Source of the DNA: Actinomyces slackii
GTDB lineage: Bacteria > Actinomycetota > Actinomycetes > Actinomycetales > Actinomycetaceae
Direction: 5' to 3'
Assembly: GCF_900637295.1 (NCBI RefSeq)
Contig: NZ_LR134363.1
Coordinates: 1,860,001-1,924,000 of the forward strand
DNA: 64,000 bases
The notes beneath the pieces are model-generated. The model was not told where the DNA came from and searched no databases. It saw only the letters and a list, made by a program, of their open reading frames with translations. Below, one piece after another: positions 53,809-62,099 of this stretch. Numbering within the stretch: position 1 is the stretch's first letter; each line of letters starts with the position of its first letter. A program made the translations under genes and the position numbers.

Positions 53809-55518
53809 CTATCCGAGCGGCGCATAGGCTTTGAGGCCGCCTGTTTCCGGGTCATAGGTGACCAGGAGCTCGGGAGAGACCTGGATGAGGACATCCTCGC
53901 CGGGCTTGACGTCGTAGAAGGCGATGAACCGGCCCTTCCGGCTGTCGTACAGACCCGTGAGGCAGGTGCTGCTCTCCTGGTCGGTACGGCCGTGGAAGGC
54001 GATGAGGCGCCCCTTGGGCGTCGTGGTGGCCGCGAAGGTGGTGAATGAGTCCTCACGATGAGTGGGGGCGGAGATCGTGTCGCCGTTGGTCAGAGTGACA
54101 GTGACCACCCGCTGTTGCTCCACCGTGGCGAAGGCCCTGCCGGAGAAGGCCTCCTGGGCGCCGACGCCCTGCGCCCACCGCTCCTGGAGCGTGGGGAAGG
54201 TGCCCTCGGGGATCACGGCGCGGGGCAGCTCGCGGGCATCGTCCAGGCTCAGCGGCCCTTCCCAGAGATGCCGCCCGGAGAAGTCATAGGCCGCGGCCCG
54301 GTCAGGGATGTCAGGGCTCGCGAAGCGCACGACGACGAACCATCCGTCCCGGCACGGCAGGGTCTCGATGGCCTCGACGTCATCGCTCCGCCCACCCCGG
54401 GGAGGGGCCAGGGCCATGGTGGCTCCATCGTCGAGGTTGACCACCGTGCTCCTCAGCGCGATGAGCCGCTGCCCGCCGTGCTGGACAACGGAGAGGCCAT
54501 CCCCGGTTGAGGGAAGCAGCGTTGGGGAGGAACTCGACCCGGGAATCCAGATGCTCCAGCGGATCGTCCCCTCAAGGCTCCAGGCGGTGCAGGTCCCGGC
54601 GGCATCGCAACTGATGGCCACATCGTCGGCCACAACTACCGTGGTCCCGCTGCTCCAAGGCGCTGGACGCGTGCTGCCCGTGGCCAGGTCGATGAGCGTG
54701 GAGCCGTAGATGGCGGTGTTGTCGCCCCATGGCAGGAGGGGCAGATCCGTTGCCTCTGGGAGTTGGATGCGCCACGCCTCCTTGAGGCCATCCTTCGCGA
54801 TCGGGGTATAGGCGCTCAGGGCCGCCCCCTTGAGCGCCAGGAGGTAGTCGCCGGCGACGACGATGGCATCGTGGTCGGTGCCGATGTTCTCCCCCCATAC
54901 CCGCGCGGCGCCCCGCGCCCAGGCATCCGACAACGCTGACTCGTCAGCGCCCTGGGGCACGGCGCCGCCCGTGGACGGCGTGGACAGCAGGCCCTGCGGG
55001 ACCGAGGGACCCGTCGTCGCGGTGGGTGACGCCGAGGCGGCGTTGAGCGCTCCCACCGTCAAGGAGACATCATCCCGGCCGGCCAGATGGACTCCCGCTG
55101 CCACGACGGCCAGGACGATCACGGCGCCGACCACCATTCGGCGGGGCGAACGGCGGTTGAGCGGTGGGGAGGGCGATTGACGGAGGGTGGGGGAGCGGAG
55201 GGTCGCGCTGATCCGCGTGGCCGTTGTCGCGGCATCGTTGGATGCGGGGCCCATGGGCTCGGCGGGCGACGAGGGCCGGCGCGCGGGCCGAGCCGAGGAC
55301 GCGGGAGGCCGTGCGGCCAGTGCCGCGGCCACGCGTCGATCCGAGGAGGATCGGAGGCGCTCGACAACGTCCTCGGGCGTGGTGGGATTGGCCGCCAGCA
55401 GGTGGTGGAGGTCGTGGCGCAGCAAGGACAGCTGGCGCAGCTCAGCCTCGGGGGTGGCAGGATCGGCGGCGCGCTCGGCGGCGGAGAGACTCGGCGAGAT
55501 GCCGTCATCCTGGGACAT
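53809..55518 (-). CDS. Membrane protein with N-terminal LRV domain and PQQ-like outer domain
   Basis: A 569-residue protein. The N-terminus has leucine-rich-variant repeats (AADPATPEAELRQL, LLAANPTTPEDVVERL, RRVAAALAARP). A basic linker leads to one membrane helix (about 148-170, MVVGAVIVLAVVAAGVHLAG). The outer 400 residues contain beta-propeller-like units (GDYLLALKGAALSAYTP, AYDFSGRHLWEG) of the PQQ-binding-like type. Such proteins are frequent and uncharacterised in Actinomyces-type genomes. I use the ATG at 55518; the frame is open upstream without support. It is divergent from the HAD gene. Confidence 0.7.
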   Translation of the reverse strand: MSQDDGISPSLSAAERAADPATPEAELRQLSLLRHDLHHLLAANPTTPEDVVERLRSSSDRRVAAALAARPPASSARPARRPSSPAEPMGPASNDAATTATRISATLRSPTLRQSPSPPLNRRSPRRMVVGAVIVLAVVAAGVHLAGRDDVSLTVGALNAASASPTATTGPSVPQGLLSTPSTGGAVPQGADESALSDAWARGAARVWGENIGTDHDAIVVAGDYLLALKGAALSAYTPIAKDGLKEAWRIQLPEATDLPLLPWGDNTAIYGSTLIDLATGSTRPAPWSSGTTVVVADDVAISCDAAGTCTAWSLEGTIRWSIWIPGSSSSPTLLPSTGDGLSVVQHGGQRLIALRSTVVNLDDGATMALAPPRGGRSDDVEAIETLPCRDGWFVVVRFASPDIPDRAAAYDFSGRHLWEGPLSLDDARELPRAVIPEGTFPTLQERWAQGVGAQEAFSGRAFATVEQQRVVTVTLTNGDTISAPTHREDSFTTFAATTTPKGRLIAFHGRTDQESSTCLTGLYDSRKGRFIAFYDVKPGEDVLIQVSPELLVTYDPETGGLKAYAPLG

Positions 55519-55636
55519 GTCTGGAGCATACGGCCCTGGAGCGCGTGTGCGGGGAGCAATGGCGCGAGCAGTGAGGGCACAGGGTCCGGCAGCGCCCAGC
55601 ACGCCGTTGCGCGCTTTTCCAGGGCGGTGGGCGACA

Positions 55637-56479
55637 ATGTCGGTCATGACTGAACCAGAACAGGCGAGTCCTGCCCCGGCCCTGGTCGCCTTCGATCTCG
55701 ATGACACCCTGGCCCCCTCGAAGTCGGCGATGCCGCCCACCATGGCGACCGCCCTGGGCTCCCTGCTCGACGTCGTCCCGGTCTGCATCATCTCCGGGGG
55801 CCAGATCGCCCAGTTCCGCGACCAGGTTCTCGCGCACCTGGAGGCCGGGCCGCAGCAGTTGGCCCGCCTGCACCTCATGCCCACCTGCGGCACTCGCTAC
55901 TACGTGCATGATGCTGCTGCCCCACAGCAGGATGGAGCTCCTGCCGGGTGGCGACTCGTCTACGCCAACGACCTGAGCCCCGAGCAGATCCAGGAGGGCT
56001 TCGCCGTCGTCGAGGCAGAGGCCAGGGCCCTGGGACTGTGGCAGGAGCGGACCTGGGGCCCGGCTCTGGAGAACCGCGGAAGCCAGATCACCTTCTCCGC
56101 CCTGGGCCAGGAGGCCCCTCTGGAGGCCAAGAAGGCCTGGGACCCCACCGGTGAGCGGAAGAGCGCCCTGCGGGATGCCGTCGCCGCCCGCCTGCCCGAG
56201 CTGGAGGTGCGATCGGGCGGCTCGACCAGCGTGGACATCACGCTCAAGGGCGTGGACAAGGCCTACGGCATGCGCAGGCTCTCCCAGGTCACCGGCATCG
56301 GCCTTGAGAGCATGCTCTTCATCGGGGACCGCTTGGACCCCGACGGCAACGACTACCCGGTCAAGGCGCTGGGCGTGCCCTGCCGGGCGGTCGCCGACTG
56401 GCAGGAGACCGTCGTCGTCGTTGACGAGCTGGCCAGGCGGATCCCCCAGCAGTCCACGGCCCGGGAGGCGGTTGGGTGA
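55637..56479 (+). CDS. HAD-superfamily phosphatase (phosphomannomutase/sucrose-phosphatase-like)
   Basis: A 280-residue HAD hydrolase. The nucleophile motif is AFDLDDTLAPSKS, motif II is CIISGGQIAQ, and motif IV is FIGDRLDPDGNDYP. The cap (about 90-190) is of the IIB type. Sequences of this form are annotated as phosphomannomutase-like or sugar phosphatase. The start is either ATG 55637 (used) or 55646. Its stop overlaps the next gene by 4 bases. Confidence 0.88.
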   Translation: MSVMTEPEQASPAPALVAFDLDDTLAPSKSAMPPTMATALGSLLDVVPVCIISGGQIAQFRDQVLAHLEAGPQQLARLHLMPTCGTRYYVHDAAAPQQDGAPAGWRLVYANDLSPEQIQEGFAVVEAEARALGLWQERTWGPALENRGSQITFSALGQEAPLEAKKAWDPTGERKSALRDAVAARLPELEVRSGGSTSVDITLKGVDKAYGMRRLSQVTGIGLESMLFIGDRLDPDGNDYPVKALGVPCRAVADWQETVVVVDELARRIPQQSTAREAVG

Positions 56480-58368
56480 GGCCCTGGCAGGTCAGGACCG
56501 CCGCGGGCCGTGCACTCAGCGGCCTGTGGCTGTGGTGGCGCGGGCGCAGCCTGGGCTTCCGGCAGGCCGTGCGCACCCTGGCGCTGGTGGTCACCACCTC
56601 GCTCCTGTCAGCCCTCATCGGGCTGGCCACCGCCAGCGTCTCATCGCCCCTGGGCCCCCACGAGGCCACCTGGTCCACCACCCTGGACTCCAGGGTCACC
56701 CTCGACCTGGGGCCCTTGGGAATGGCCTCGATGGACTCGCCGGCCGGCCCTCTCGGCGTGGAGGTCGTCCTGGGGGAGATCCCCTCTGCCCCTGACCCCG
56801 CGGCCGCCGACTCGGCGAGTGTGGGGGAATCCCTGTCCTCCGACGTCGCCTCCTACATCTCCGTCATCAGCCATCCCGAGCTGACCATCGAGCGGGTTCA
56901 GCACGCCCTCATCCATGACGCGCTGCGCCGGGCCGGAGTCGTCGAGGCCCTCATCCTGTGCGCGATCACGGCGATCCGCATGGCCGGCTCCGGGCGCCTG
57001 CGCGATGTCCTGTGGCTGGGCGCGAGGCGAAGGCCGGCAGCCGTGATCGCCTCATCGGTGGTCGTGGCCACCGTCGCGGCCCTGCTCGTGCCCGCGCTGC
57101 GCCCCGATCCCGTGCGCGGGACGACGCTCCCGGCGCTGGAGGGCACGCCTTTGGCCCACGCGCGCCTGTCGGGCCGCATCGCCGATATCGCCACCGCCTA
57201 CGGCCCGCGCGTCACCGAGTTCCTGGAGACCAATAAGACCTTCTACACCACGGCCGAGACCAATCTCCGCGTCGCCTGGGAGCGCTCGCAGGAACTGGGT
57301 GGGGCCGTGCATGTCAAGGCCGCGGACGGGCAGGTGGACGATGAGGCCCTGGCCCAGCAGGCCGCCATCGTCTCCGCCACGGCGCTGTCGGCCCTCGTGG
57401 CCGGCAGCGCCTCCCAGCCGGCGCCGGGCGACGGCGCCACCACAGCGCCCGCTGCGCCCACGGCGTCCACAGCGTCCACGGCGTCCACAGCCTCAGGAGG
57501 CCCGACCGCCGCGGCGAGTGCCTCCCCGCCTCTGACGGGCGCGGCCGCCGTTGCCTCACGCGCAGTCACCACAGCCGTCCTGTCCACCGATCTGCACTGC
57601 AACCTCGACGTCATCTCGCTCGCCGGGACCCTCAACGAGCTCTCCGGCTCAGACATTCACATGGACGACGGGGATCTGACCATGACCGGCTCGAACCCCG
57701 AGCAGGTCTGCGTCGACGCGCTGAGCAACGCGCTGCCCAAGGGGGTGGACAAGGTTGCCACGATCGGCAATCACGACTCGGACTCCACCGCGGCCCGCCT
57801 GCGCTCCCAGGGGTGGACCGTCACCGACGGCACCGTCCAGGCCGTCGGACCTCTGCGCATCCTGGGCGACGACGACCCGGACCGCACCACCGCCACCGGC
57901 AGTCGCTCTCGCAACGGGGAGAGCGCCGCGCAGGTCGGCCAGCGCCTGGCCTCGACCAGCTGCGGCAGCACGCGACCCGACCTGGTCCTCATCCACCAGC
58001 CCGCCACCTTCGAGCCCCTGCAGTCCTCGGGCTGCGCCCCCCTGCTCCTGGCCGGTCACGTCCACGCCGAGCGGGGGATGACGACGGTGCAGGGACCCAA
58101 CGGCCCAGTCTCCGCCCTGATCTCGGGGGCCGGGAAGGGCGGCACCTCGCTGGGGGCGGTGACCGAGGACGCCTACCTGCACGTGATGTCATTCGACGCC
58201 GGCGGCGCGCTGGTGGCATGGCGAGTCATCATCCTCCACCCTGATTCCTCCGTGACCGTGGGGGCCTGGAGACCGGTTCCCCCGGCACAGCCCTCAGCGG
58301 CCGATGCCAGCCCCACCACCGGACCCAGCCAGTCGCCGACGCCGAGCAGCACCGGTGCCCAGAGGTGA
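56476..58368 (+). CDS. Membrane-anchored metallophosphoesterase
   Basis: A 630-residue protein. Two membrane helices lie at about 33-55 and 185-206. The C-terminal calcineurin-like domain (about 360-600) has the metal ligands in LSTDLHCN, DDGDLTMTG, GNHDSDS and LLAGHVHAE. The linker (about 325-350) is Thr/Ser/Ala-rich with nine-base repeats. GTG start overlapping the HAD gene stop (GTGA). Substrate unknown; the enzyme domain follows the second helix and is likely extracytoplasmic. Confidence 0.85.
   Translation: MRPWQVRTAAGRALSGLWLWWRGRSLGFRQAVRTLALVVTTSLLSALIGLATASVSSPLGPHEATWSTTLDSRVTLDLGPLGMASMDSPAGPLGVEVVLGEIPSAPDPAAADSASVGESLSSDVASYISVISHPELTIERVQHALIHDALRRAGVVEALILCAITAIRMAGSGRLRDVLWLGARRRPAAVIASSVVVATVAALLVPALRPDPVRGTTLPALEGTPLAHARLSGRIADIATAYGPRVTEFLETNKTFYTTAETNLRVAWERSQELGGAVHVKAADGQVDDEALAQQAAIVSATALSALVAGSASQPAPGDGATTAPAAPTASTASTASTASGGPTAAASASPPLTGAAAVASRAVTTAVLSTDLHCNLDVISLAGTLNELSGSDIHMDDGDLTMTGSNPEQVCVDALSNALPKGVDKVATIGNHDSDSTAARLRSQGWTVTDGTVQAVGPLRILGDDDPDRTTATGSRSRNGESAAQVGQRLASTSCGSTRPDLVLIHQPATFEPLQSSGCAPLLLAGHVHAERGMTTVQGPNGPVSALISGAGKGGTSLGAVTEDAYLHVMSFDAGGALVAWRVIILHPDSSVTVGAWRPVPPAQPSAADASPTTGPSQSPTPSSTGAQR
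57463..57489 (+). repeat. Three 9-bp AST-coding units
   Basis: GCGTCCACA, GCGTCCACG and GCGTCCACA in tandem encode Ala-Ser-Thr in the linker of the metallophosphoesterase; the number may vary by slippage. Confidence 0.6.
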
Positions 58369-58511
58369 TACGACACCGGCCGACGTCGGCACCGTTCGCC
58401 TGCCGGCCCACATGGGGCACAATGAGCGCCGTGTCCAGCCAGGCACACGGACAGGGCCGGCTCGCAGCCGGCCCGGCCTGCCGATCCTCATCAGCAAGGA
58501 GACATCAGCAG

Positions 58512-59240
58512 ATGACGCGAGTGCCCACCGAGGCCGAGATCGACGCCATGAGCGAGGAGGAGCTGGAGGAGTACCTGAGCCGCGCCTCCCAGCATGACAG
58601 CGCCATGTCCGAGCTCATCGGCCCCTCGGGACAGGAGCCGGAGGCCGGATGGCTGCAGCGCAGCGGAGCCCCCCGCTCCTACGGCCTGCTGCTCCTCATC
58701 TGCTCGGCGATCGGAGGGCTGGCCTGCTGGCAGCTCATCCGATCCCAGATCCAGCTCCTCAAAGAGCCCCTGGCCGATCTGACCTGCGATCTCAACCCCC
58801 TCGTCGCCTGTGGGGACACGCTCAACGTCTGGCAGGGAAACCTGCTGGGGGTGCCCAACTCCTTCGTCGGCGCGATGGCCTTCGCTGCGCTGGCGGCCAT
58901 CGGGGCGCTGCTGCTGTCCGGTGTCCGCCTGCCCCGATGGATCTGGTGGGCGCTGAGCGCCGGCTGCGCGGGCGGCATCGCCTTCGTGGCCTGGTTCCTG
59001 ACGATCTCCGTGGTGACCTTCGCCAAGCTGTGCCCCTACTGCATGGTGATCTGGGCGGTGACGATCCCCGTGGCCGTCAATACCTGGGCGTGGGCGGCCC
59101 TGGGCGGGCATCTCGGGCTGAGCCGGGAGGTGGCCGGGACTCTGGCGGGGCAGCGCTGGTGGATCACCGGACTGCTGTACCTCATGGTGGTTCTGGTGAT
59201 CGTCGTCGCCTTCTGGAACCAGTGGATGGCGCTGCTGTGA
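58512..59240 (+). CDS. Vitamin K epoxide reductase (VKOR)-family thiol oxidase
   Basis: A 242-residue membrane protein with five predicted helices after a 50-residue cytoplasmic N-terminus. The loop cysteines are in LTCDLNPLVACGD, the Ser/Asn pair in GVPNSFVGAMAF, and the redox CXXC is KLCPYCMVIW. In actinobacteria VKOR reoxidises an extracytoplasmic DsbA/MdbA-like protein and so drives disulfide formation in pilins and adhesins. AAGGAGA precedes the ATG. The next gene overlaps by 4 bases. Confidence 0.93.
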   Translation: MTRVPTEAEIDAMSEEELEEYLSRASQHDSAMSELIGPSGQEPEAGWLQRSGAPRSYGLLLLICSAIGGLACWQLIRSQIQLLKEPLADLTCDLNPLVACGDTLNVWQGNLLGVPNSFVGAMAFAALAAIGALLLSGVRLPRWIWWALSAGCAGGIAFVAWFLTISVVTFAKLCPYCMVIWAVTIPVAVNTWAWAALGGHLGLSREVAGTLAGQRWWITGLLYLMVVLVIVVAFWNQWMALL

Positions 59241-59959
59241 CACCCCCGGGCGCATCGGGTGCCGCTGGAGATCCTTCGGTGGCCGAGTCCACGGTGACCC
59301 AGGACTATCTCAAGGCCGTGTGGGCGGCCTGCGAGTGGGGCGGGGCCGGGGCCTCGATCACCGGGCTGGCCCGGCGCATGGAGGTGGCGGCCTCGACCGC
59401 CTCGGAGAACGTGGCCCGCCTGGTCGACGAGGGCCTGCTCATCCACGAGCCCTACAAGGCGGTCACCCTCTCCGAGGAGGGCAGGCGCAGGGCCATGGCC
59501 ATCGTTCGCCGCCACCGCCTCCTGGAGACCTACCTGGTCACCCGCCTGGGCTTCGAATGGGACGAGGTCCATGTCGAGGCCGAGGAGCTGGAGCACGCCG
59601 TGTCCGACCGCCTCCTGGAGCGCCTGGACACGGTGCTGGGCCGGCCACTGCGCGACCCCCACGGGGACCCCATCCCCACCGCTGAGGGCGACCTGGTGGT
59701 CCCCGAGCTGGTGCCGGTGGAGTCCCTGCGGGTGGGGGCGCAGGGACTGGTGGGGCGGATCAAGGACGACTCCCAGACGCTGCGCCACCTGGCCCGTGCG
59801 GGGATCGCCCTGGACACCCGAGTGGAGCTCATTGAGAGGGGGACCATGGCCCCGGCCGAGCCCGAGGGCAAGCGCAGGCGAGCCAGTGCGGTGCGCCGCC
59901 TGGATGAGGGAGCGGTGCCCGCCGTCGTGCCCGACGGGACGGTGTGGATCCTGGCCTGA
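59237..59959 (+). CDS. DtxR/MntR-family metal-dependent repressor
   Basis: A 240-residue regulator. The winged helix (about 15-60, LARRMEVAASTASENVARL) is followed by the metal and dimer domain with RRHRLLETYL and DEVHVEAEELEHAVSDRLLE. At the position where IdeR/DtxR has the primary-site Cys this protein has Glu, which is more like the manganese (MntR) type. The C-terminal FeoA/SH3-like domain is at 150-240. GTG start inside the VKOR stop. It may not be the regulator of the iron boxes at 44.9 and 46.0 kb. Confidence 0.9.
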   Translation: MTPPGASGAAGDPSVAESTVTQDYLKAVWAACEWGGAGASITGLARRMEVAASTASENVARLVDEGLLIHEPYKAVTLSEEGRRRAMAIVRRHRLLETYLVTRLGFEWDEVHVEAEELEHAVSDRLLERLDTVLGRPLRDPHGDPIPTAEGDLVVPELVPVESLRVGAQGLVGRIKDDSQTLRHLARAGIALDTRVELIERGTMAPAEPEGKRRRASAVRRLDEGAVPAVVPDGTVWILA

Positions 59960-60010
59960 TGCACTCGTGCACCGTGCCCGCAACCCGGGGCGGCAGGGGA
60001 TAATGGGGCC

Positions 60011-60457
60011 ATGAGCACTGTTTTCACCAAGATCATCGCCGGCGAGATCCCCGGCCGATTCGTGTGGGCTGACGAGCAGGTGGTCGCCTTCGCCACCATC
60101 GAGCCGCATGCTCCCGGACACGTCATGGTGGTGCCCCGGGAGGCGATCGACTCCTACATCGACGCCCCCGATGAGCTGGTGGCGCATATGGCGGTGGTGG
60201 CCAAGCGCATCGGCGCCGCGCAGGTGCAGGTCTTCGGGGCGCCCAGGGCCGGGCTCATCGTGGCCGGCTTCGGCGTGGACCACCTCCACCTCCATGTCCT
60301 GCCCATCCGCAACGAGGCGGAGCTGGCCTTCGCCTCGGCGCGCCGTGACGTCCCCGGTGTGGAGCTCGATGAGGCCATGGAGCGTCTGCGCGCCGGCCTG
60401 CGCGAGCAGGGGTGGGCCTCCTTCGTCCCCGCGGACCTGAGCTCCGCGGCGCTTTAG
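60011..60457 (+). CDS. HIT-family nucleotide hydrolase
   Basis: A 148-residue protein. It begins VFTKIIAGEIPGRFVWADEQ, the usual Hint-like start, and carries the histidine triad VDHLHLHVLP. Such enzymes cleave nucleoside phosphoramidates or dinucleoside polyphosphates. GATAAT at 59999-60004 lies six bases before the ATG and may be a leaderless -10. It is convergent with nhaA. Confidence 0.92.
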   Translation: MSTVFTKIIAGEIPGRFVWADEQVVAFATIEPHAPGHVMVVPREAIDSYIDAPDELVAHMAVVAKRIGAAQVQVFGAPRAGLIVAGFGVDHLHLHVLPIRNEAELAFASARRDVPGVELDEAMERLRAGLREQGWASFVPADLSSAAL

Positions 60458-60514
60458 GGGCCCCAGCCCTGGGGCCGGGCGGTGGAGGGCAGTGGCCGGC
60501 CCCAGGGCACGAGC

Positions 60515-61789
60515 TCAGTGGCGGGGGCGCATGACGTGGCCGCGGGTGGAGGGCTGACCCCTGCGCGGCTGGCGCACCCGGTGCTGGACCAGCCCCGCCC
60601 CCAGGATCGTCGAGATCGCCGTTCCCAGAATGACCGCCGCCCGGGCGTGGTCGGTCAGAGGGCCATCGCCGAAGGCCAGTCCGGCGATGAGCAGCGAGAC
60701 CGTGAAGCCGATGCCGGCGATGGCCGACAGCGCCAGGATGTCGGCATTGTCGATGCCGTGGCCCAGGTGCAGGCGGGTGAACCGGGTCAGGAGCACCACA
60801 GAGCCCCAGATGCCCAGGATCTTGCCCAGGGGCAGGCCCAGGTAGATGCCCATGGACACCGGGTCGGTGATGACCTGCCCGAAGCCCCCGCCGTCGACGA
60901 TGCTGACCCCGGCGGCGAACAGGGCGAAGATCGGCAGGGCCAGCCCCGCGCTCCACGGGTGGGCGGCATGGGCGAAGCGCGCCGTCATGCCGGTCGGCTC
61001 GGTGCGGGTGGGCTTGGCGGGCACGACCATGCCCAGCAGCACGCCGGCGATGGTGGCGTGCACGCCCGAGGAGTGCATGAGCCACCAGGCCATGACGCCC
61101 AGCGGGATGAGCACGTACCACCGGGTGAAGCCCTTGCGCACCAGGAGGGCGAAGACCACCACCACGGCCAGGGCGCCCACAAGCGCCAGCGGGTGGAAGC
61201 CATGGGAGTAGAACAGGGCGATGACGATGATCGCCAGGAGGTCGTCGACCACGGCCAGGGTCAGCAGGAAGGTGCGGGCCGCGGGGGGCAGGCCACGGCC
61301 GAAGATCGACAGCACCGCCACGGCGAAGGCGATATCAGTGGCCGTGGGCACCGCCCAGCCATGGAGGTGCCCGGAGCCCGAGGCCAGTTGGATGCCCACG
61401 TAGACCAGGGCGGGGCCCACCATGCCGAAGACGGCGGCCAGCATCGGCAGGGCCGCCTCCTTGACATCCCGCAGGGAGCCGACGACGAACTCCTGCTTGA
61501 GCTCCAGGCCCACGACGAAGAAGAAGATCGCCAGGAGGCCGTCCGCCGCCCACGTCGCCACCGACAGGTCCAGATGAAGGGAGTGGGGGCCGATGACAGT
61601 GCTCGAGATCGCCTCATAGCTCCCGCGCAGGGGCGAGTTGGCCCAGATGAGCGCCACAACGGCGGCCGTCACCATGAGCAGGCCCGAGAACACCTCGGAC
61701 TCGAGCCTGTGGGTCACTCGCTCCAGGAGCGCGCCGATGGCTCCCGTCCGTGAGCTCGAACTGCGTGAGTGGGGGGAGTTCGGGTTCAT
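60515..61789 (-). CDS. nhaA: Na+/H+ antiporter NhaA
   Basis: A 424-residue membrane antiporter with about 12 helices that exchanges protons for sodium. It has the hallmark AVVDDLLAIIVIALFYS with the Asp pair of the ion site, FFFVVGLELKQEF, and the ATDIAFAVAVLS segment. The C-terminal 25 residues are a basic extension. The ATG at 61789 has AGAGGAT upstream. It is divergent from leuS. Confidence 0.95.
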   Translation of the reverse strand: MNPNSPHSRSSSSRTGAIGALLERVTHRLESEVFSGLLMVTAAVVALIWANSPLRGSYEAISSTVIGPHSLHLDLSVATWAADGLLAIFFFVVGLELKQEFVVGSLRDVKEAALPMLAAVFGMVGPALVYVGIQLASGSGHLHGWAVPTATDIAFAVAVLSIFGRGLPPAARTFLLTLAVVDDLLAIIVIALFYSHGFHPLALVGALAVVVVFALLVRKGFTRWYVLIPLGVMAWWLMHSSGVHATIAGVLLGMVVPAKPTRTEPTGMTARFAHAAHPWSAGLALPIFALFAAGVSIVDGGGFGQVITDPVSMGIYLGLPLGKILGIWGSVVLLTRFTRLHLGHGIDNADILALSAIAGIGFTVSLLIAGLAFGDGPLTDHARAAVILGTAISTILGAGLVQHRVRQPRRGQPSTRGHVMRPRH

Positions 61790-62099
61790 GCATCCTCTTC
61801 TCAGGGGTGTGCCCGGGTGCGGGATTCCGGCCCACATGCGGTTGCCACGGGTTATCCGGAGGATCAGGCTACCCGATGAGTGTTTCGTGCTCTGGTGCTG
61901 CTGGCCGACGGCGGACGGGACGTGATGGGCCTCAAATCCCGTCCGGGCAGGTGGCGGACCGGTGCGCGGCCGCCAGGATATAGGCTGTGCCCTGGTACAG
62001 GGCGGATCGGGCGAGTTCTCGCGCATAACGGCCTCGGCCATAGCGCCGGTGGTCCCGGTCCGCCGCAGTCTCATGGACACGGAAGAGAGCGCCGCGAGG
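61790..62099. promoter_or_regulatory. Divergent promoter region of nhaA and leuS
   Basis: A 310-base gap without gene. A small stem GGACGGGA (61913-61920) / TCCCGTCC (61938-61945) lies in the possible leuS leader. I found no T-box sequence. An in-frame ATG at 62073 precedes the leuS start used. Confidence 0.35.

Noticed and set aside
61790-62099. T-box riboswitch upstream of leuS
   Set aside because: I looked for the conserved T-box sequence and found only a short stem; the evidence is insufficient.
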